A program made the translations under genes and the position numbers. A DNA stretch of 64,000 bases, taken from the NCBI RefSeq assembly GCF_000143765.1, contig NZ_GL379770.1:1948903-2012902 (forward strand). The letters are read 5' to 3'. Shown here piece after piece: positions 24,671 to 34,000 of this stretch (position 1 is its first letter; each line of letters opens with the position of its first letter). Source of the DNA: Sphingobacterium spiritivorum ATCC 33861. Lineage in GTDB: Bacteria; Bacteroidota; Bacteroidia; Sphingobacteriales; Sphingobacteriaceae. The notes below the pieces were generated by a model. That model had not been told where the DNA came from, did no database searches, and worked only from the letters and a program-made list of their open reading frames with translations.

Positions 24671-25006
24671 CTAGCAATCATGCCATCTTCTGGAAAAGCG
24701 TTGCTTCCATTCTTCCTTAAACTTTTCCTTATCCTCGGGTGAGAGTTGCTCCAATTTGGATCGCAAGTGGGAACGGTCACAAGCCTTTCCTTTTCCTTTA
24801 AATCTGAATCCTCCAAAAAGAATCTTGGATAAGACCAGAATTCCGAAGGCCTGCCAGTAACTGATTGCTTTTACCCCTATTATTTCAGGTAAAAGGGCAT
24901 TCCAAAGTGACTGAACCACCCAGACCAGCAGAAAAACCATCCCGATAATAAAAGGAATCATAAAAAGAATCTTTCCTTTCTTTTCGTTTCTAAATCTGTT
25001 ATTCAT
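24671..25006 (-). CDS. 111-residue membrane protein with helical charged tail, downstream of ECF sigma
   Basis: Two hydrophobic segments (about residues 13-35, ILFMIPFIIGMVFLLVWVVQ, and 47-63) are followed by a charged helical tail LRSKLEQLSPEDKEKFKEEWKQRFSRRW. The LSPEDKEKFKE phrase recalls Spy/CpxP-like metal-sensor helices, but resemblance is short. It lies 6 bases after the ECF sigma gene, the usual place for a cognate membrane regulator, so a signalling or anti-sigma role is possible. No known anti-sigma domain was recognised. Confidence 0.65.
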   Translation of the reverse strand: MNNRFRNEKKGKILFMIPFIIGMVFLLVWVVQSLWNALLPEIIGVKAISYWQAFGILVLSKILFGGFRFKGKGKACDRSHLRSKLEQLSPEDKEKFKEEWKQRFSRRWHDC

Positions 25007-25012
25007 ATCTTC

Positions 25013-25609
25013 TTAATATTTAAGTTCTTCGTAAAGCATATTTAAGCGCAGACGAAGGTGTTTTACCGCGTAACCTTTGCGGCTAATGATCGTTTTTATA
25101 TTTTCACCCTGCAGATCAGCTATTTGCTGCAAGGTCATATCTTCTATTTCATTCAGCACAAATACGTCTCTTTGCTTTTCGGGCAGTTCATCCAGAGCCT
25201 TCATCAGCTCCTCCCAGAATACTTCTTTAAACAGCTTCAGTTCCGCATTATTCGAATCATCCGCTAACAATATCTCTTTGATCTTCAGCTCTCCTTCATC
25301 ATCCATATAAGTGTGATCTTCTATAGCATCCGTCTTTTTCTTGCGGTACAGATCCGTGATCTTATTACGGGTAATAGAATATAACCATGCACTCACATTT
25401 TCCAGCTGGTCGATATTAGACAGACGGCTGGTCTGATACCAGACCTCCTGCAGAATATCTTCGGCATCTTCCACTTTCTTCACTTTTCCCTTAATAAAAC
25501 GAAGCAATTGGGCGCCATAGTTACGAACGACCTCCGGAAGTGAAGAAGATTGTTTATCAGACATTTGTAAGGTATGAGTGTAGTCCATAGACCAAAAGAC
25601 GATCGACAC
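25013..25609 (-). CDS. ECF (sigma-70 family) RNA polymerase sigma factor
   Basis: Region 2 is at about residues 28-95 (LRFIKGKVKKVEDAEDILQEVWYQT, ENVSAWLYSITRNKITDLYRKKK) and region 4 at about 140-190 (ALDELPEKQRDVFVLNEIEDMTLQQIADLQGENIKTIISRKGYAVKHLR). This is a group-4 extracytoplasmic-function sigma factor. The frame begins with a GTG at 25609; ATG at 25588 or 25564 (MSDKQSSSLPEVV) are realistic alternatives, and the last fits the family best. The next gene encodes a small membrane protein, and a divergent small-RNA candidate begins about 200 bases upstream. Confidence 0.9.
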   Translation of the reverse strand: MSIVFWSMDYTHTLQMSDKQSSSLPEVVRNYGAQLLRFIKGKVKKVEDAEDILQEVWYQTSRLSNIDQLENVSAWLYSITRNKITDLYRKKKTDAIEDHTYMDDEGELKIKEILLADDSNNAELKLFKEVFWEELMKALDELPEKQRDVFVLNEIEDMTLQQIADLQGENIKTIISRKGYAVKHLRLRLNMLYEELKY

Positions 25610-25921
25610 ACCCTTTTACTTTAATATACATAGAAATAAATGTAAAAATATTTTTGGGTTATCGGACTTTCTTTCTCTGATTTATTACATACTTCTTATT
25701 CGGAATATGGCTTTAAAGCACAAATACGGCGCTCAACTGTTAAAAAATCTTAAAATAACGGACAAACTGTAATATCGTCCTGAAACCTGACGTTATATTT
25801 GTACTTTTCATAAGTTTAGGTTAATAATTGGTTAGTAACGAAACGCTTCAGGTTCCCCGCCTGAAGCGTTTTTATTATTTACAGTTCACACGTTATTTAT
25901 AGTTCACACGATCGTTATATA
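25610..25921. other. 312-bp region between ECF sigma and DUF3810 genes
   Basis: It contains the plus-strand small-RNA candidate (25794-25876). Beyond it, the 10-mer AGTTCACACG occurs twice, at 25883-25892 and 25901-25910, an 18-bp direct repeat near the DUF3810 stop. No protein-coding frame is convincing. Confidence 0.7.
25794..25876 (+). ncRNA. Small-RNA candidate, copy 1 (promoter box, 23-base core, terminator hairpin)
   Basis: TATATTTG at 25794-25801 is a perfect -7 box. From 25815 to 25837 lies a core beginning TTTAGGTTAATAATTGG that is identical, base for base over 23 bases, to one at 58034-58056 on the other strand. A perfect 11-bp hairpin follows at 25842-25870 (AACGCTTCAGG, loop TTCCCCG, CCTGAAGCGTT) with a TTTTTATTATTT tail, an intrinsic terminator. 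The predicted transcript is about 70 nt and holds no start codon with a useful frame. Function unknown; it is not recognised as 6S, 4.5S or tmRNA. Confidence 0.7.
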
Positions 25922-27001
25922 CTATCTGCATCCTTTGTTTTGGAGTTCATATGCGAGTACGAGACGAGTCATCCGGTTGTACCTCGCTATACCTTCAGCC
26001 TGATTGTTGTGTTGCAGATACTGATTGTAAAACAAGGCTGTGAGATCGTTGATCCAGCCCATATATGTCTTCCAGAAAGCTCGCTCTTCCTCCAGATCGC
26101 TTTCGATTTTTGCAGATAATCTGTTACGGTATTGCTCAAATAAATTCCTGTCAATGCCACGAAGCTCACTCAACATATATGTCACACATTGTAAATAGGC
26201 TGAATATCTGTAAAATTCATTTGGGTGATGCTGCAGGCGTACAAAAGCAATAAAATTAGCTTCATCTTCGAAGCCTATTCCCTGCTGATGAGCCAGTTCG
26301 TGTACATAAGTAAACGGCTTGGCAACCTCGGGCATGGCTGTGTTGACATGTGCTTCATGTGTAAATGGATTAAAGTATCCCGATACCCCTACATACGATA
26401 CCAACCGACTGTTTAACGGAGATTTCGCACGTACATTGGATACAGACAAGAATGACCTGAAGGTTGTATCATTTTCTACTGTTGCCACCATATCCTGTTC
26501 AATTTGCCGTCCTTTTCCTTTCCATACCTTCGGATTGATCCGTCCCCGAATAGTATTGGTTGTATCGATAAAGCGATCCAGTACTTCCAGGTAATCCGCC
26601 AGTTTCAGACTATCGACCCGTATATCTGCATTGAGTGCTACAGACTGCCTGTAGTAATTCATTCCCCAGCTGATATAAAAAAAGAGATATAAAAGCAACC
26701 CCAGATTAATGAGCTTTGAAAAACGTAACAATGCGGGATAAAACATCTTTTTGAATACTAAACAGACGGTCTGTCCGGTCAGGAATATCAGGAATCCGAT
26801 CGCAGTACAATAAAAAACATCTCCGATACTAAAAGGTAAATATCCGAAAAAAGTGCCCGGAATATAGGAGAAGACAGGATACCAGCCTCTAGAAAAGATC
26901 ATTTCCACGGCATGTGTATTGCTCTGCCATAGTGTGAACACTATCAGCAGAACAATCAGTATCAACGATACAATCCCGGATCTTTTCAGCTGGTTTTTCA
27001 T
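25922..27001 (-). CDS. DUF3810 family membrane-anchored putative metallopeptidase
   Basis: The 359-residue protein has three hydrophobic segments in the first 125 residues (ILIVLLIVFTLW, a second near 60-85, and LGLLLYLFFYIS) followed by a large extracytoplasmic domain with YVHELAHQQGIGFEDEANFIAF, an HExxH zinc-site motif with a downstream ExxN. This matches DUF3810, a Bacteroidota family presumed to be zinc-dependent. Substrate unknown. It follows the NdpA-like gene by 2 bases and is probably co-transcribed with it. Confidence 0.88.
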   Translation of the reverse strand: MKNQLKRSGIVSLILIVLLIVFTLWQSNTHAVEMIFSRGWYPVFSYIPGTFFGYLPFSIGDVFYCTAIGFLIFLTGQTVCLVFKKMFYPALLRFSKLINLGLLLYLFFYISWGMNYYRQSVALNADIRVDSLKLADYLEVLDRFIDTTNTIRGRINPKVWKGKGRQIEQDMVATVENDTTFRSFLSVSNVRAKSPLNSRLVSYVGVSGYFNPFTHEAHVNTAMPEVAKPFTYVHELAHQQGIGFEDEANFIAFVRLQHHPNEFYRYSAYLQCVTYMLSELRGIDRNLFEQYRNRLSAKIESDLEEERAFWKTYMGWINDLTALFYNQYLQHNNQAEGIARYNRMTRLVLAYELQNKGCR

Positions 27002-27003
27002 GA

Positions 27004-28062
27004 TTAGCTTTCGTTTTCGAAATAGACTTTATAATAGTTCATTCCTTTCTCTTCGTCAAAACCTTTTTCCAGATATTCTCTCTTTCCATGAACGTAAATA
27101 TGAAAATTCTTATCGAGCTTCAATACACTTTTGTAGGAAGCCTCCATTTTCTTAACAGCCTTGTCTGCAATATCAAAATTACTCTGAAAAGGAGTTTCAA
27201 ATTCATCTTCAAACTCACCCCTATATTCTTTAAACAGTGATATTGCCTGAGGATTTCCTAATACCTGCTCTTCAAATTCTTCCTGTACAAACTCTTCTTT
27301 TTCCTTAAAATAATTCATCGAACGGTTTAGCAGATCAATTTTATCTGCCTTCTCCATTTCAAAGACGTCTTCCAGTTTTTCGTTGACAAAGTTTTTATAC
27401 ACTTTCAGGTAGTTACCTGTCTGATTAAAGTTATCGTTACGGATACGAAGTTTCAGAAATTCATCTTTCCAATAAACCGCTTCCTGCTGTTTGTTTGTCT
27501 GATCCACGACCAGTACCTTGTAACCTTCGTCTTCCTCCACATCGATAATCAGTACGCCTTTGTCCAGCTTGTTGATATTGATGGCTTCTGCTTCATAATC
27601 CAGCTTAAAAGCTCCCTGTTCGGGATATACTTTAAGGTATGTTTCTTTATTTTCGGATTTGAAGATACCTATTGCCTGATGATCTTCTCCCTCCATCTGT
27701 ACGTTCTTCAGGTGAACGACATAAACTTCGCCAGCTTTGATCTTCGGATGGCCTGATACCTCATACAAATGCTTGCTGACTTGCTGAGAAAGTTCGTGAA
27801 AAGGTAGTTTATCCTCAAAAAACTGTTTTGTGAAATGATATACTTCATTAAGATCGAGTTCTTCATTAGGATGAAAAAAACGATGTACTTCATTCAACTT
27901 GGCAAACGGAGATAAAAAATACTGCATCAGCAGCTGGGGCATTACTTCATCTTCACCCAGGTTAACAGGTTCATCAGAAAGGATATAAAACTCATCCTGC
28001 GCTTTATTTCCTACGCGATGAATGGATAATTTTTCGAAAGTGGCATCTTGATGAAAAAACAT
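27004..28062 (-). CDS. Nucleoid-associated protein (NdpA/YejK family)
   Basis: The 352-residue protein matches the 37-kDa nucleoid-associated (NA37/NdpA) family: IHRVGNKAQDEFYILSDEPVNL near the start, YLSPFAKLNEVHRFFHP, VVHLKNVQMEGEDHQAIGIFKSENKETYL, and an acidic helical C-terminal region. Family members associate with the nucleoid; the molecular role is not well defined. Its length is close to YejK. The next gene downstream, 2 bases away, is DUF3810. Confidence 0.88.
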   Translation of the reverse strand: MFFHQDATFEKLSIHRVGNKAQDEFYILSDEPVNLGEDEVMPQLLMQYFLSPFAKLNEVHRFFHPNEELDLNEVYHFTKQFFEDKLPFHELSQQVSKHLYEVSGHPKIKAGEVYVVHLKNVQMEGEDHQAIGIFKSENKETYLKVYPEQGAFKLDYEAEAININKLDKGVLIIDVEEDEGYKVLVVDQTNKQQEAVYWKDEFLKLRIRNDNFNQTGNYLKVYKNFVNEKLEDVFEMEKADKIDLLNRSMNYFKEKEEFVQEEFEEQVLGNPQAISLFKEYRGEFEDEFETPFQSNFDIADKAVKKMEASYKSVLKLDKNFHIYVHGKREYLEKGFDEEKGMNYYKVYFENES

Positions 28063-28080
28063 ATATTGCGATTCTATTTT

Positions 28081-28986
28081 TTAAAAATTGTACAACTCTA
28101 TTGCTGTCCGGTATGTCTGTATATGTGCATTGACTATATCCCGGATATGTTCGGAATATCCTCCTCCCATACTGACCTGAACCGGTATATCAAGTTGTCT
28201 GCATAAGGAAAGGACGATATAATCCCGTTCTTTACACGCTTCAGGTGAAAGCTTCAGTTTACCCAGCTTATCTGTTGCCAAAACATCGACTCCTGCCTGA
28301 TAAAATACAAAATCAGGTGCGACTTTCTCAAACAGATCCGGTAATACTGTTGTCAACTGAGACAAATAATTCTTATCTGTAATCCCGTCTTCCAGACTAA
28401 TATCAAGATGAGATTGTTCTTTTATAAATGGAAAATTCTTTGCCCCGTGCATAGAAAAGGTAAATACCGCTTTACTACCTTTAAATATATTGGCTGTTCC
28501 GTTTCCCTGATGTACATCAAGGTCAATGATTAATATTTTATGTGCCTTTTGCTCCGCTAGTAAATATGCCGCGGCTATAGCCTGATCATTCAGCAAACAA
28601 AAACCTTCTCCATATGCATATCCTGCATGATGTGTTCCTCCGGCTACATTAAAGGCAATCCCATATTGTATGGCAAAAAGTGCCGTTCTGATCGTGCCAT
28701 CCACAATAAGACGTTCACGCCGGATCAGACTATCTGTCAATGGAAATCCGATTCTCCTGATCATACGCGCATCAAGTGTAAGTTCGAACAGATCCCGTAC
28801 ATAAGATTCGTCATGCGCCAGACAGGCAATTTCTTCTGAAACTAATTCAGGTTCAAAAAAACTGTCCTTCGATACGAGTCCTTCATGTATCAACTGCATG
28901 GGAATCAACTCGTACTTCAACATGGGAAACCTGTGGCCTTCCCTCAGCGGATGAATATAGGCGTTATGAAAAGCTATTTTGAGCAA
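28081..28986 (-). CDS. Histone deacetylase superfamily (acetoin-utilisation-protein-like) hydrolase
   Basis: The HDAC-fold blocks are clear: GGTHHAGYAYGEGFCLLNDQAIAAAYL, ILIIDLDVHQGNGTANIF with the zinc-binding DxDxHxGN motif, FSMHGAKNFPF, and a C-terminal YQAGVDVLATDKLGKL with VSMGGGYSEHI. Bacterial members deacetylate acetylpolyamines, acetoin-type or other small acetylated substrates. A TTG at 28986 (LKIAFHNAYIHP) is preferred as the start; the frame is open to an ATG at 29085, but a TATCTTCG -7-like element lies between. It precedes the NdpA-like gene by 18 bases. Acetylpolyamine deacetylation would fit the nearby putrescine genes, but this is speculation. Confidence 0.9.
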   Translation of the reverse strand: MLKIAFHNAYIHPLREGHRFPMLKYELIPMQLIHEGLVSKDSFFEPELVSEEIACLAHDESYVRDLFELTLDARMIRRIGFPLTDSLIRRERLIVDGTIRTALFAIQYGIAFNVAGGTHHAGYAYGEGFCLLNDQAIAAAYLLAEQKAHKILIIDLDVHQGNGTANIFKGSKAVFTFSMHGAKNFPFIKEQSHLDISLEDGITDKNYLSQLTTVLPDLFEKVAPDFVFYQAGVDVLATDKLGKLKLSPEACKERDYIVLSLCRQLDIPVQVSMGGGYSEHIRDIVNAHIQTYRTAIELYNF

Positions 28987-29124
28987 AACAAAGTTTTCTA
29001 TTTGATGACGAAGATACAAAAATGTTGTGGCACGACTGCCCCGAAATCCTATCGAAATATTGGATTTACTAATAAAATTTAACATATTTACAGACTGACC
29101 TGCGTCAGTTTTTAACTTAACTTC

Positions 29125-29775
29125 ATGGAAAATAAATCTTTACCTCAATTATCTGCAGAAGAATTAAGAGTCTTAGGTTCTTTACTGGAAAAATCCAAAA
29201 CCACACCTGAATATTACCCAATGACACTCAATGGTTTACAGACTGCATGTAACCAAAAAACTTCCCGAAAACCGGTGGTTAATTATGATGAACCTACTCT
29301 TATCGCTGCATTAGATGCGTTGAAAAAGAGAGGCTTGGTGTCCACAGTTGTAGGTGGTGGCAGCAGAGTGACAAAATATAAACACAATCTGGCGATTCAG
29401 TTTCCTTTGATTCCTTCCGATCTGGCTGTACTGTGCCTATTGATTTTGAGAGGGCCGCTCACTGCCGGCGAAATCAATAGTAATTCAGGCCGCTTGCATG
29501 AATTTGAGGGGCTGGAGGATGTACAGGAACATCTGAATAAGCTCAGTGAAGGTGAAATAGAATATGTAAAGCAATTACCTAAACGGCCGGGACAGAAAGA
29601 AGTACGTTATGTGCATCTTTTAGGTGAAGTAAATGAGGAAGATTATGATGAGCCAGTAAGCAATGGAGTACAGCAGAGTCAGGTAAAGGAACTCGAGAAC
29701 AGGGTTCTTGTATTAGAAGAACAATTGCAGCAACTTCGGGCTGAATTTGACAGTTTGATGCAGGAACTGCGTTAA
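29125..29775 (+). CDS. YceH family (DUF480) protein
   Basis: The 216-residue protein has two winged-helix repeats: LSAEELRVLGSLLEKSKTTPEYYPMTLNGLQTACNQKTSRKPV and, later, DLAVLCLLILRGPLTAGEINSNSGRLHEF, ending in a coiled-coil tail (ENRVLVLEEQLQQLRAEFDSLMQEL). This is a textbook YceH/DUF480 protein, probably nucleic-acid binding, with no defined function. It diverges from the HDAC-like gene and is followed 5 bases later by the secreted propeller gene. A short ACTGAC/GTCAGT palindrome lies just before its start. Confidence 0.92.
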   Translation: MENKSLPQLSAEELRVLGSLLEKSKTTPEYYPMTLNGLQTACNQKTSRKPVVNYDEPTLIAALDALKKRGLVSTVVGGGSRVTKYKHNLAIQFPLIPSDLAVLCLLILRGPLTAGEINSNSGRLHEFEGLEDVQEHLNKLSEGEIEYVKQLPKRPGQKEVRYVHLLGEVNEEDYDEPVSNGVQQSQVKELENRVLVLEEQLQQLRAEFDSLMQELR

Positions 29776-29780
29776 TTCGG

Positions 29781-30821
29781 ATGGGTATGAAAAAGCTTCT
29801 CTTTTTATTGTTCATGTCCCCAGCTCTTTTATTTGCTCAAAACAAGCAATACCATATTATTCCTTTAATTCAGGATGTAAAAAGCAGTTTTAGGGGATTA
29901 GCTGTAGTTTCAGATCAGATTCTTTGGATAAGTGGCAGCAACGGAACTGTAGGAAAATCTTTGGATGGTGGAAAATCGTGGGATTGGGTTAATCCGGCCG
30001 GATTCGAATCATACGATTTCAGGGATATTCAGGCTTTTAATGCAAAAGAGGCTGTTATTGTTAATGCGGGCTCTCCTGCAGTTATATTACGCACCAGTGA
30101 TGGGGGTAAAAACTGGATAAGTACATATGAAAATAATCATCCGGATATTTTTTTGGATGGAATGGATTTTTGGGATCGAAAAAGAGGAATTGCTTTTGGA
30201 GACCCTATAGACGGCCGACTCCAATTGTTGTATTCTTCTGATAAAGGGAAGAACTGGAATGACATATCTGCTAATCTTAAGCAGGTTATGAAAACGGGAG
30301 AAGCCAGTTTTGCTGCCAGTGGAAGTACTATCTGTACCCAACCGCATGGCAATGTATGGATCGCCACAGGTGGTTCAGTATCCCATATTTATTTTTCCGG
30401 AGACTACGGACAGCATTGGGAACAATATGCCTGTCCAATTACCCAGGGCAAAAGTACAACCGGCGTATTCTCTATAGCTTTTATTGATCACATGACAGGT
30501 GTGGTAGTAGGTGGAGATTATGCGCAGGATAAAGAAAATGCTAATAACATCCTGCTGACTACCGATGGTGGAAAAAACTGGACAGCACCAGCAAAACCTG
30601 TTTCAGGGTTCAGATCTTCTGTTGTATATGTAAATAGACAGACATTATTCGCAACAGGCACTTCCGGAACAGATGTATCTGAAGATGGAGGAAATACATG
30701 GACAAAAATCGCTGATTCAAGTTTTAATGTGATCGGAAAATCTCAATCCGGCAATAAGATATTCCTTACAGGCAGTAAAGGAAATGTTGCCGTGCTTCAA
30801 GTACAGTCCTCTCCCAAATAG
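29781..30821 (+). CDS. Secreted BNR/YCF48-like beta-propeller protein
   Basis: The 346-residue protein has a signal peptide ending near LLFAQ and at least five Asp-box motifs of the S/T-x-D-x-G-x-x-W type: SLDGGKSWDW, SDGGKNWIS, SSDKGKNWND, TTDGGKNWTA and SEDGGNTWTK. This predicts a sialidase-like or YCF48 seven-bladed propeller. No catalytic residues of a sialidase are assignable, so a binding or assembly role is as likely as hydrolysis. Bacteroidota genomes often annotate it loosely as an oxidoreductase. A second ATG three codons in (MKKLLFLLF) is an equally good start. Confidence 0.8.
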   Translation: MGMKKLLFLLFMSPALLFAQNKQYHIIPLIQDVKSSFRGLAVVSDQILWISGSNGTVGKSLDGGKSWDWVNPAGFESYDFRDIQAFNAKEAVIVNAGSPAVILRTSDGGKNWISTYENNHPDIFLDGMDFWDRKRGIAFGDPIDGRLQLLYSSDKGKNWNDISANLKQVMKTGEASFAASGSTICTQPHGNVWIATGGSVSHIYFSGDYGQHWEQYACPITQGKSTTGVFSIAFIDHMTGVVVGGDYAQDKENANNILLTTDGGKNWTAPAKPVSGFRSSVVYVNRQTLFATGTSGTDVSEDGGNTWTKIADSSFNVIGKSQSGNKIFLTGSKGNVAVLQVQSSPK

Positions 30822-31015
30822 AATTTGAGGACATAGAATAACCTGCAAATCGCAGCATCTCACATCTATAGCGGAAGCATTAGCAAAGCGGTGCTTGTGC
30901 TTTAGCAGATATACAACCATTCTATACAGTTGTTGGGGACAGCAACTGACGCTGGAAAATGACTACGTATTATCAAAAAGACTAATCCCCCTAAAGAGAT
31001 TCAAAATTTAGAAAT
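30822..31015. other. 194-bp intergenic stretch with secondary-structure potential
   Basis: No gene is supported. The sequence can form AGTTGTTG/CAGCAACT with a GGGA tetraloop near 30929-30948, and repeated AGC-rich words lie near 30870-30905. The following A-rich tract and hairpin belong to the minus-strand terminator. Confidence 0.5.
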
Positions 31016-31049
31016 AAAAAAGTCCGTCTTCCTTACGAAAGACGGACTT
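31016..31049 (-). terminator. Intrinsic terminator of the Gfo/Idh-DUF1080 operon
   Basis: On the minus strand AAGTCCGTCTT, 8-base loop, AAGACGGACTT, a perfect 11-bp stem followed by UUUUAUUUC. It lies 25 bases past the DUF1080 protein stop. Confidence 0.9.
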
Positions 31050-31073
31050 GTATGTGTCACTGAAAAATAACAG

Positions 31074-34000
31074 TTACAATTTTTTCACTCTTATATTACG
31101 GAAAAATACTTCAGATCCGTGTCCTAAGAAAGCAATATGTCCGGATTTACGTTGTAATCCGGGGTGGCTTTTACCGTCCAATGTACCATTTTTGGATGCT
31201 TCAGCAATATCACCTTCCAGAATAACCGTTCCGTTGACCGTAACTTTGATTTTATTTCCTTGTAAGCGGATTTCCTCAGTATTCCACTCGCCTACCGGTT
31301 TCAAAGCTCCTCTTTTAGCCGTGATGACACCATATACCGAGCCGTGATACTGATAAGGTTTCAGATTTTTGTAGACATCCGCATCATTATCCAGAATCTG
31401 GATTTCCATACCTGCATAAGCAGCATCTCCTTCTAACGGTGCACGTAAACCTACTCCATTATTCGCTCCCGGAGTCAATTTAAATTCAAAACGATATACA
31501 ACATCGCTGTATTCATCTTTGGTATACAGGTTGCCCCCAAATTTAGCATTTGGATAGACGACCAGATAACTTTCCTCATTGATACCATAACCATCGGAAG
31601 GAATCCATTTGTCTAAATTTGTACCATCGAACAACATATCAAATCCTTCACTCTTCTCTTGAGCACTAAGTTCTGAAACCTGTTTTCTTGGCAATTCTTT
31701 AATAAAGATATCACGATAATATACTTTAGTACCATGTGCCTGCAATTCAATCTGTTCTGTAGGGAATATAGATTGATTGCGATCCCAATAATTTTCCAAA
31801 GGTACATTATCTGTTACCAGCACTCCATTCAGATACACGGTCACTTTATCATCTACCATTTTTATTTTAAAAGTATTCCATTCTCCCAGTGGATTATCTG
31901 CTACGACTAATGGATCTTTTGCATTTTTTTGGTTGTTATACAGACCACCGGAACCGACCTGAGCACCCACATTGGTACGGGATATATCCCAGATCTGCAC
32001 CTGCGGAGTACCTCTCAGATAAACCCCTGCATCTCCTTCTTTTCCATCTTTATCCAACTTCCAGTCAACCAGCATCTCCATATCTCCATATTGTTTGATC
32101 GTAGCGATGTTATCTCCTTTTCCGTTGAAGATCAGTTCTCCTTTGCTAGCCTGCCAACCTGCACGCATTTTTTCGTCTGCTTTCTTTTGTTCTGCAGCTA
32201 ATGTTTTAGCGTCCATTTTGCTGCGTTTGATCGGATCAGCTACCAATCCTTTCCATCCGCTCAGATCATTTCCGTTAAATACAGATACAAATCCTTCTTT
32301 ATTCGGCATTTCAGCCAGCTGACGAAGTACAGCTTCTTTCAGGTATGAACTTTCACTTCCGGATAGATTACCGATAACTTTATTCAAAATATTGCGAACA
32401 TCTTCACCTACATATTCTTTATGATCAAATGCGATATTCATTGCAGTATTGGAAGCCGCTCCAGCTAAAGCCGGATTGTCCATCTGCTTGCTTGCAAAGA
32501 TCATAGCCTGATAAGTGCCTGCTCCCTGCAATGAGCTTAACACCTGATTCCGTTGTGCATCTGTACGTGCAATAGCAAAGGCATCTTTCAGATGCAGTGT
32601 TTTCTGATCCGGAGTCAGAGAAGAACTGTTCACCAGACGAATCAGTCCTTTGAAGATCGTATCAAAATTTCCTTCTCCTTTTTCTGTCCTGGAGAGCGCA
32701 ACAAGAGCAGGAAGTGCTTCTGCTGATTTCCATGATGCTAATGCGGAGATTGCCTGTGTTTTTACTTCAGGAATACCGGCATCTGTGAAATTCTTAACCG
32801 CATTTAAAGACTCCGTACCTCCAAGACCTGCAAATACCGGGAAATACATACCTGCGGAAGGTGCTGCGGATACAGTCACATTAGATGCTAATTTTGTTGT
32901 AATTGCATCTTTGTCCTTGCTGGACTGAATGGCATTGATTGTTGCTTTTTGTAAATAAGCGACTTCATTTTTATTTGCAGTCGAGAATAATGCATATAAT
33001 TCATTCAGATCATCTTCTGATGCAACTGTTGGTAATGCCTGATAGGCCGCCATGCGAACCTTCTCATCCGTGCTCTTTGCTAACGGAAGGACTGCTTTTG
33101 ATGATTTAGCATTCGGTCTTTTTGCCAGAATACCTAATAATGCTATCTGTGTCTTGGCATCCGCTGTTGCTAATGATTCGTTTACAATATCAATAGCTTT
33201 TGCTTCTTTAGAAGCAAGAATCAGTTTTTGAATAGCGCTTGTCAATGCTTCATCTGTATCTTTAAGCTGACTGATCAGAAGTGGCGTTACATTATTGCGG
33301 GACAGTGCATCAAGTGCTTCTAATCCGGAAATACGGGCATCACCTGTAGTGTTGTTAAGAACAATCTTCTGTAGTGTGGATACATCCGAAGCAGATCCTT
33401 TTTGTGCCAGGAAATCCAGAATACTTTCCTGCACGGCAGGTGTAGCACTTTTTAGCGCTGCAATTAGTTTTTTCGTATCTCCGCTATTTCCATATTCGCC
33501 CAACAGCTGCAGAGCCACATTACGATATGCTGCATCTTCGCTTGTTGAGGCAGTCAATAAAGCTTTTTTCTGTTTGGAAGCATTGATATTTGTAAGAATG
33601 CTTAAGGCTGCAATCTTAGTTTCAGGAGCATTATTTACCCCTGCTCCTGCAAATAATGCTGCTGCAAACTTTTCTGCCTGTGCGGATTTTTTGTTCTTCA
33701 AGAGTGTCTCTGCGTAATCGACCGCCAGTCCAGTTATATCATTTGGCTCATACTGATATTTTACGATAGCCAGTTGCGTCGTAAAAACTGCTGCTGATTT
33801 CTCTCCGCCGATCTTACTCAATGCTGTGAAAGCCGCTTTCTGAAATTTCGGAGCTGAAGTTGACTGAATAAGTTCAATAATTTTTGTCTCTGCATCGGTT
33901 GATCTGAGATCTCCAAGAGCTGTGACAATAGCAATCTTCTTAGTTTCAGAATCTGCATCTGTCAACGAAGCTAATAAAGCTTTACGCGCATCCTCTGTAT

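Noticed and set aside
33295..33717. 140-codon plus-strand frame opposite the HEAT region
   Set aside because: Repetitive coding of the real minus-strand protein opens long frames on the other strand; no start signal or family.
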